Source: Planctomycetaceae bacterium
Lineage (GTDB): Bacteria > Planctomycetota > Planctomycetia > Planctomycetales > Planctomycetaceae
Direction of reading: 5' to 3'
Assembly: GCA_016795145.1 (NCBI GenBank)
Contig: JAEUII010000132.1
Location: 1-58,488, forward strand
DNA: 58,488 bases
The notes under the pieces: generated by a model
What the model saw: the letters and a program-made list of their open reading frames with translations, nothing else
Told to the model about the DNA's origin: nothing
Databases searched by the model: none
Made by a program: the position numbers and the translations under genes
In this document: in pieces, positions 53,602 through 58,488 of the stretch
Layout: every line of letters begins with the position of its first letter
Position numbering within the stretch: position 1 is the stretch's first letter

Positions 53602-56316
53602 TCAGCCTCCGAGTTTTGTTCGCAGTTCAGACAAACGATTCAGAAGAGTTTTTTCTTCAGCTCCTTCAAGACGCTGCTTTTCCGAAAGCCCTTTCAACAA
53701 GGCCTCAGCTTCCTTGAGATACTCCGCCGCCTTATCACTCTGGTTACTGTCAAGTTCCAGACTGCACAAGTCAGCAAGTACCCCGGCCAGTTCCACCTGC
53801 AGCGCCTGATTTGCAGCGTCCTCCGTGGCGAGCTCTCTTCGGATCGGCAGGCACTCCGTGAGCAGCACCCTTGCCTTCTCCGGATCTCCGCCTGCGACAC
53901 TGGCATCCGCCATGCGTTTCAACACGATTGACAGGTCATGTCTTGATGTGACACTTCGAGGATCCGCCTGAAACGCCGCCCGGGAGATTTCAAGTGACTC
54001 TCCAAACACTCTGAGCGCCTCCGCAGAGTTATTCTGCAACAGCAGCACTGACCCCAGTTTGTTCAGATTGACCGCTCGGTCTCGCAGCTGAGCGCCGGAG
54101 TCAGGGATGTTCTCAAGTGCTTTGCAGCCGTCGATGCAACCTCGAAACAGTGCGGCGGCCTCGTCGTATCGTTCTTCGTTCCGCAGGACGTTACCGAACT
54201 TGGATTGCCCAACGATCAGGTCTCGCCGATAGGACGCGTTCTTCGGATCAAGGTCCACGATCTTCTGATACAGTCCGACACATCGCTCCAGATAAGGGCG
54301 AGCCTTCGCGGTCTCACCTCGCGTCAAAAGTCCATCGGCAACCTTTTCATATCCGAAGCCGGCATCCTGCATACACTTGATGTCATCCGGCGTCTGCTTC
54401 AGCCGCTGTTCACTGATTGCCAGGCTTTGTGCATACGCTTTGTCAGCCTCATCCAGCCGTCCCATCGGAATCAGGATATCGCCCATCAGTTCAAGGCTGA
54501 CGGAAACATCCCGCTGCAAAGATGAATCGTTGGGAGTCTCTTTGAGCATCTGCTCTCCGATCTGACGCGCCTGCTGAAAGTGATGCAGCGCCTGCTCGGA
54601 CGAGTTTACCTTTTCGAGGTTGCCCACAAACATGTAGATCTTGCCGATATCGTTGTGGGCGGCAATGAGCGCCCGATCAGCCTCGATGCGAGTCTCGAGG
54701 GTCTTCGCGACCTTGTTGAGACCCTGGACGGCAGTCGTCAAAAGCTGAGTTCGAACCTCCGCAGCACCTTCGACGTTCTCCAGGTTTCGGGCAATTCGAA
54801 AGATCACGGACCTCAGCGTGGCAAGGGCCAGACTGGCCTGTTCATCAGCCGTTTTCCTTGCAGACTGCTCTTTCTCAGCAAGCTTCGACTTTTCGCCTGC
54901 GAGGATCGTGGCCGCAAGTTCGGCTGACTCCGCACGCTCGACTTTGGCCTGCAGTTGCCACAGGAAAAAGATGCTGACGATGCTGACGACAGCGAGTCCT
55001 GCCAGTCCAGCCTGAGTCCATGCACGATGCCGGCGGCTGAGTCGTGCGACTCTCGCCATCCATGGTTCCTGAAACGCACTGACGGGATCATCATTGAGCC
55101 AGCGTTCAAGATCTGCCGCCAGTTCCAGCACGCTGGCGTAGCGATCGTCTGGTTTCAGAGCCATCGCTTTCAGGCAGATCGATTCGAGCGATGCGGGTAC
55201 GAGAGACTGACGCTCCCGAGGCATTGGGTATCGTCCGGAGGTTACAGCATCAATCCATGTCATACTGGAGTCGACGGTGATCGGCGGCTGTGCCGTGACA
55301 AGAAAATACAGCGTCGCCCCAAGACTGTAGATATCGCTGGCCTTACCCGTTAACGCCTTCTCTCCTCGGGCTTGCTCGGGGCTCATGTAAGCGGGCGTGC
55401 CGATCACGGCCCCAGTCCCCGTCAGCGATGTCATTGGCGAAATATTCTGTTCGTCCTCTGTGAGTTCTTCATCAGGAACAAGGGTCTCGGCGACAGAGCT
55501 CAATGTCCCTTCAACATGCCGATTCGCGTCGGCTGCCAAAGCACTTTTCACTCCCAGCGACACTCTTTTGGCAAGTCCCCAGTCGACGACATACGTGGCA
55601 CCGAAGTCCGCCAGCATCATGTTGGCCGGCTTGAGATCTCGATGAACAACCCCTTGTCCATGAGCGTACGCAACTGTGTTGCAGATTGTCAAAAACCGCC
55701 CCAGCAGAGGCCGCAGGACAACTTTCACAAAGTCCTGGGAACGAACCGAACCTCTCCGAGTTCCCTCAGCAAACGACTCATGGGCACGCCGAACCGCCTC
55801 AGCGAGAGTTTCGCCTTCGATGAATTTCATGACATACAGCGGCTGGCCAGAAGCGTCTTCACCAGTGTTCAGAATGGAGACGATTCCTGGATGGTCCAGC
55901 TGACCGGTAATCATCGCCTCGCGAAGAAATCGCTGCCTCCGTGCGGACCGTTTTCCAGTATCTGCCTTCATTCTCTTCAGTGCGACCGGACGCCGCAGAA
56001 CTTCATCTTCAGCCAGCAGAACTTCCCCAAGACCGCCCTGAGCATACGACCGAATGACTCGATACCGAGCTTCTGTGCTGACAAGAGGGGAATCTTTCGC
56101 GTGAAAGGTCACAAAGCTGCCATCGTCACGCGAGATCGTCTGCTCCTGTTTCTGGAACAGTCTTTCCATCTCGACGATTGCAGAAATCCTGTCGCGAACA
56201 GCCGACAGCAAATGAGGTGCACGCGCGCAGAGATGCTCAGGATCCGGCAGATTCCCGGCTCGACGCTGGGTGTCCCATTCGTCCATAAGACTCTGCAGGA
56301 GTGATTCGTCAGTCAT
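53602..56316 (-). CDS. Ser/Thr protein kinase with membrane helix and TPR-like C-terminal region
   Basis: This 904-residue protein has a short helical N-terminus (1-80), a Hanks-type kinase (85-408), a membrane helix (436-455), a coiled-coil segment (455-510) and then about 380 residues of tetratricopeptide-like repeats. Catalytic residues are present: K114, HRD at 225-227 and PEQ at 313-315, but the DFG motif reads DWG (245-247) and the activation segment is about 60-70 residues long. DWG is, to my knowledge, common in planctomycete kinases. The TPR part would lie outside the cytoplasm. It is encoded 97 bases after an ECF sigma factor gene in the same direction; such pairs are frequent in this phylum. 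Confidence 0.93.
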   Translation of the reverse strand: MTDESLLQSLMDEWDTQRRAGNLPDPEHLCARAPHLLSAVRDRISAIVEMERLFQKQEQTISRDDGSFVTFHAKDSPLVSTEARYRVIRSYAQGGLGEVLLAEDEVLRRPVALKRMKADTGKRSARRQRFLREAMITGQLDHPGIVSILNTGEDASGQPLYVMKFIEGETLAEAVRRAHESFAEGTRRGSVRSQDFVKVVLRPLLGRFLTICNTVAYAHGQGVVHRDLKPANMMLADFGATYVVDWGLAKRVSLGVKSALAADANRHVEGTLSSVAETLVPDEELTEDEQNISPMTSLTGTGAVIGTPAYMSPEQARGEKALTGKASDIYSLGATLYFLVTAQPPITVDSSMTWIDAVTSGRYPMPRERQSLVPASLESICLKAMALKPDDRYASVLELAADLERWLNDDPVSAFQEPWMARVARLSRRHRAWTQAGLAGLAVVSIVSIFFLWQLQAKVERAESAELAATILAGEKSKLAEKEQSARKTADEQASLALATLRSVIFRIARNLENVEGAAEVRTQLLTTAVQGLNKVAKTLETRIEADRALIAAHNDIGKIYMFVGNLEKVNSSEQALHHFQQARQIGEQMLKETPNDSSLQRDVSVSLELMGDILIPMGRLDEADKAYAQSLAISEQRLKQTPDDIKCMQDAGFGYEKVADGLLTRGETAKARPYLERCVGLYQKIVDLDPKNASYRRDLIVGQSKFGNVLRNEERYDEAAALFRGCIDGCKALENIPDSGAQLRDRAVNLNKLGSVLLLQNNSAEALRVFGESLEISRAAFQADPRSVTSRHDLSIVLKRMADASVAGGDPEKARVLLTECLPIRRELATEDAANQALQVELAGVLADLCSLELDSNQSDKAAEYLKEAEALLKGLSEKQRLEGAEEKTLLNRLSELRTKLGG

Positions 56317-56413
56317 GCGATTTCACCAGAGAAGCCCTTCGAAACCAGATTGCCATTCATCTCAGCGTGATTGAACACGCATTGTCAGAACCTGTGCTCT
56401 CCGCGATCAACCT

Positions 56414-57040
56414 TCACTCCAACACTCCTGGCGGTATGCCGCCCAGTGCGGAGTAGAGCTGAAAGCAAACCTCTCGCCAGTGTCGCTGAACGGTGCGTTC
56501 GCTGATTCCAAGTGTTGCAGCGGCGTCTGCCTGAGTAAGACCGTGGTACCAGATCAGATCAGCAACGGCCTGCAGTTCATCGGGCAATCTGTTCACAAGC
56601 TCATGAAACTCGGTCCAGTAAGTCAGCTGAACAGGATCCTGAGTCTGGTCCGCGACAACTCGCCCAAATACACTGCTATGGCCACCGCGGACTTCATGGT
56701 TTCCCGCGGCGCCCTGCGGGCCACCATAATGTCGAGCCATATCAATGAGAGCACATCGAATATCGCGAGCTGCAAGACGCATCAGCGCTGCTGTGGATTC
56801 CGGCACAACGTGATCCAGAGTCCTGCAGAGTCTCAGCAACGCGTTCTGAAGGACGTCATCGGTCTCTTCCCACGAACGAACCGAAGAGAAATCCTTCAAC
56901 ATTCGGCGAGCCATTTTCAGCAGCCGACTTCGAGCCATCTGCAACAGCTGTTCGCGAGCTGTGTCGTCGCCGCGACGCAACCGAATCAAACACTGGTTGA
57001 TTTCCTGGGTATTGGCGGTCTCAGACAAGTGCACAACCAC
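56414..57040 (-). CDS. ECF-type RNA polymerase sigma factor
   Basis: This 208-residue protein has a sigma-2 region (RMLKDFSSVRSWEETDDVLQNALLRL) and a sigma-4 helix-turn-helix (LTQADAAATLGISERTVQRHW), the arrangement of the planctomycete ECF factors associated with Ser/Thr kinases. No anti-sigma factor gene is present; the adjacent kinase probably controls it. The start is uncertain: GTG 57040 is the first possible, with another GTG at 57034 and TTG at 57028, and none has a good ribosome-binding site. Confidence 0.88.
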   Translation of the reverse strand: MVVHLSETANTQEINQCLIRLRRGDDTAREQLLQMARSRLLKMARRMLKDFSSVRSWEETDDVLQNALLRLCRTLDHVVPESTAALMRLAARDIRCALIDMARHYGGPQGAAGNHEVRGGHSSVFGRVVADQTQDPVQLTYWTEFHELVNRLPDELQAVADLIWYHGLTQADAAATLGISERTVQRHWREVCFQLYSALGGIPPGVLE

Positions 57041-57258
57041 AACACTTAGAGGAGGGAACTGCAGGCAACGCCGTACGGTACCTTTGGCGTCATCCTGAAG
57101 GATCGAACCGGTGGGAAATAACCCTCAAAGCTGTGGCTCGGAGATGCTGAGAAGCACGCTATCGTCGAACGAAATTCGAGACAAGGATGTCATCAAAACT
57201 CAGCGGCAATTCTGCGAAATTACATGCTCGAGTCTGGCGTTTGCGACACAGGGAAGAC

Positions 57259-57591
57259 TCATCGGGCCGCAGAATATTCAGACTGCTTCTTCACATGGCA
57301 GATTCGAAGCACGTACTGTTCGTACCAGCGAGCCCGGCCATTTGCCTGAGCTTCCATGTGCTCGAAATGCCGCTTCCAACTGGTGATGCTGGCTTCATCA
57401 GTCCAGTAGGAGACGGTGATCCCCAGTCGATCAGACCCTCGAGCCGATTCGACACCCAGAAATCCCGGCTGCTGCTGAGCCAGTTCCATCATCCGTGCGG
57501 CCGTTGTGCCGTAGTCGACCGCGTCAGCGTCAGATCTCAGCGACGTAAAGATGACAGCGATGTAAGGCGGCTCTGGCGTATCGGCGAACAT
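57259..57591 (-). CDS. Antibiotic biosynthesis monooxygenase (ABM)-fold protein
   Basis: This 110-residue protein reads like a small ABM-type ferredoxin-like fold: YIAVIFTSLRSD, MELAQQQPGFLGVESARGS, GITVSYWTDEASITSWKRH. ATG 57591 is chosen because the longer frame from 57951 has no family content in its first 120 residues and overlaps the upstream gene. Such proteins are heme- or quinone-related monooxygenases or of unknown role. It stands 219 bases from the sigma factor gene. Confidence 0.78.
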   Translation of the reverse strand: MFADTPEPPYIAVIFTSLRSDADAVDYGTTAARMMELAQQQPGFLGVESARGSDRLGITVSYWTDEASITSWKRHFEHMEAQANGRARWYEQYVLRICHVKKQSEYSAAR

Positions 57592-57715
57592 TTTTGCAGG
57601 CTCAGCAGAACAGAGGAAAGAAAGCACACCTGCTGAATTCTGGAATGTTCGGGGAGGACTGTCGAATGAGTCGACATGCGGCAGTTCATCGGAGGACGGT
57701 GATTCTCCACGGTGA

Positions 57716-58488
57716 TCAGATTCGACGAGCCGGGCCTTCGATGCTCGTCGAACGTGTGCCGCTGGCCGATTGATCGTGGCGGTCAAGGACAGGAAACGCC
57801 GGATAAGACACATTCCCTTCCTGAACGTCATCCGTGATTCGGCGAACTTCCGGTGCGATGTAGTCATCAGACTTCGGATCACCATATCGCTTCGTTCGTC
57901 CCCAGATTTGGGCCAGAGAATCCTGATAGAGCAGGGTCCAGTCAGCCTCATGATCCTGCATCACTCGAACCGATGGCAACTGATGTCGACACAGAAGGAT
58001 CAAATCCGGGCCCTTGAATGTCAGTGCTTTTGCCGCATCAAACGGCCCTGACTTTGGGCTTCGATAGCGAACGTTGGAATCTGGTGTGCCCATCCAGAAG
58101 TCAAAGTAGATGTCGGTAATCTCACGTGGATAGCAAGTCTCAAATCGTCCGTCGACAGCGACTCGTGATTGACCAAAGGTCTGTGGATCTTCAGCAAAAC
58201 AGCCGATTGCGTACTGAGCCCAGTTGAACGTCACCACGGTCCGTCCACTCAGCTTGTGGTCATGAAGATACTGCATGGCACTCACGGGAAACTCATTGCG
58301 ATCCACATCGACGTGAGTGAGCTTAGAACCGAGATTCAATGCCCCTACAGAGATCAACAGCAGAAGGACGACTGTCAAAGCAAGGGAAGGCTGAGCCCCC
58401 AACGTTCGCACCGCTGCCCGGTCTTGAGGTGTGGCATGGGCAGTTTTCAATCGCTGCAGAAAACCGTTCAATCGCTCACTCAGCGGTC
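57716..58488 (-). CDS. C-terminal part of a membrane protein (5' end outside window)
   Basis: The frame runs open to the window edge; an in-frame TTG at 58471 is unlikely to be the start. The visible part (about 257 residues) has one membrane helix (near PSLALTVVLLLLISVGAL) followed by a soluble domain with VVTFNWAQYAIGCFAE...SRVAVDGRFETCYPREITDIYFDFWMG. This type of tail occurs at the C-terminus of large multi-helix, GT39/PMT-like hypothetical membrane proteins of planctomycetes, as I recall. The function is unassigned; glycosyl transfer is possible for the missing part. Confidence 0.65.
   Translation of the reverse strand, partial: PLSERLNGFLQRLKTAHATPQDRAAVRTLGAQPSLALTVVLLLLISVGALNLGSKLTHVDVDRNEFPVSAMQYLHDHKLSGRTVVTFNWAQYAIGCFAEDPQTFGQSRVAVDGRFETCYPREITDIYFDFWMGTPDSNVRYRSPKSGPFDAAKALTFKGPDLILLCRHQLPSVRVMQDHEADWTLLYQDSLAQIWGRTKRYGDPKSDDYIAPEVRRITDDVQEGNVSYPAFPVLDRHDQSASGTRSTSIEGPARRI

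Noticed and set aside
55372-56304. Plus-strand open frame of 310 codons
   Set aside because: It is antisense to the kinase gene at 53602-56316, which has the complete kinase signature.

Overview
The window looks like chromosomal DNA of a member of the Planctomycetota. The signs are the abundance of large secreted proteins, two Hanks-type Ser/Thr kinases (one encoded next to an ECF sigma factor), a 1287-residue ELWxxDGT-repeat protein with an N-terminal LExRxLL-type secretion motif, a multihaem-type propeller cytochrome and many signal-peptide proteins of unknown role. The species cannot be fixed from this sequence. No rRNA, tRNA, CRISPR array, phage or transposase gene was seen.

Layout. (1) 1-720: end of a SIMPL-domain gene. 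(2) 1041-10201: a tight, co-directional ten-gene cluster with stop/start overlaps at most junctions. It encodes two FabG-like SDRs, a membrane protein, a FabZ-like dehydratase, a cysteine-less ketosynthase-like protein, a FabF-type ketosynthase, a long acyl carrier protein, two tandem radical SAM enzymes of the tetraether-synthase (Tes)-like family and a flavin oxidoreductase. It reads as an undescribed type-II-FAS-like lipid pathway with radical C-C (or similar) chemistry. (3) 10202-10868: a repeat-rich island. (4) 10869-13770: on the minus strand, a secreted GH32 fructan hydrolase and a prolyl-4-hydroxylase-like dioxygenase. (5) 14251-27332: a second co-directional block with two paralogous TolA/TonB-like proteins, ExbB, ExbD, a Ser/Thr kinase fused to an ExbD domain, a membrane-anchored propeller protein, an SBP5-type solute-binding-like protein, an unknown secreted protein and a zinc-ribbon membrane protein. 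It looks like a kinase-linked, proton-motive-force-driven envelope machine. (6) 27369-31293: an RluA-type pseudouridine synthase with no canonical start, an S9 peptidase and a PPP-like phosphatase. (7) 41882-31336, minus strand: kdpFABC, a 60-residue membrane protein, kdpDE, a small unknown gene and an FHA-GAF-SpoIIE phosphatase, all closely spaced. (8) 42305-49200: PilZ protein, SDR, SMP-30-like lactonase, PDZ/S41-like protein, dihaem cytochrome and a secreted protein. (9) 49469-58488, minus strand: ELW-repeat protein, kinase with TPR-like tail, ECF sigma factor, ABM-domain protein and the C-terminal end of a membrane protein.

Dispersed repeats form their own layer. A short hairpin family (conserved TGTAGA flank, 8-bp stem, TCCT loop) occurs five times, at 10.4 kb and 43.9 kb, with different but mostly self-complementary stems. 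One pair sits inside a roughly 190-bp inverted-repeat element. A GTCATTCCCGC-type hairpin occurs at 49411 and, partly, at 10734.

The two most promising undescribed systems are the Tes-like lipid cluster (1041-10201) and the ExbB/ExbD-kinase envelope cluster (14251-27332). All functional statements rest on reading motifs by eye; no database search was possible.
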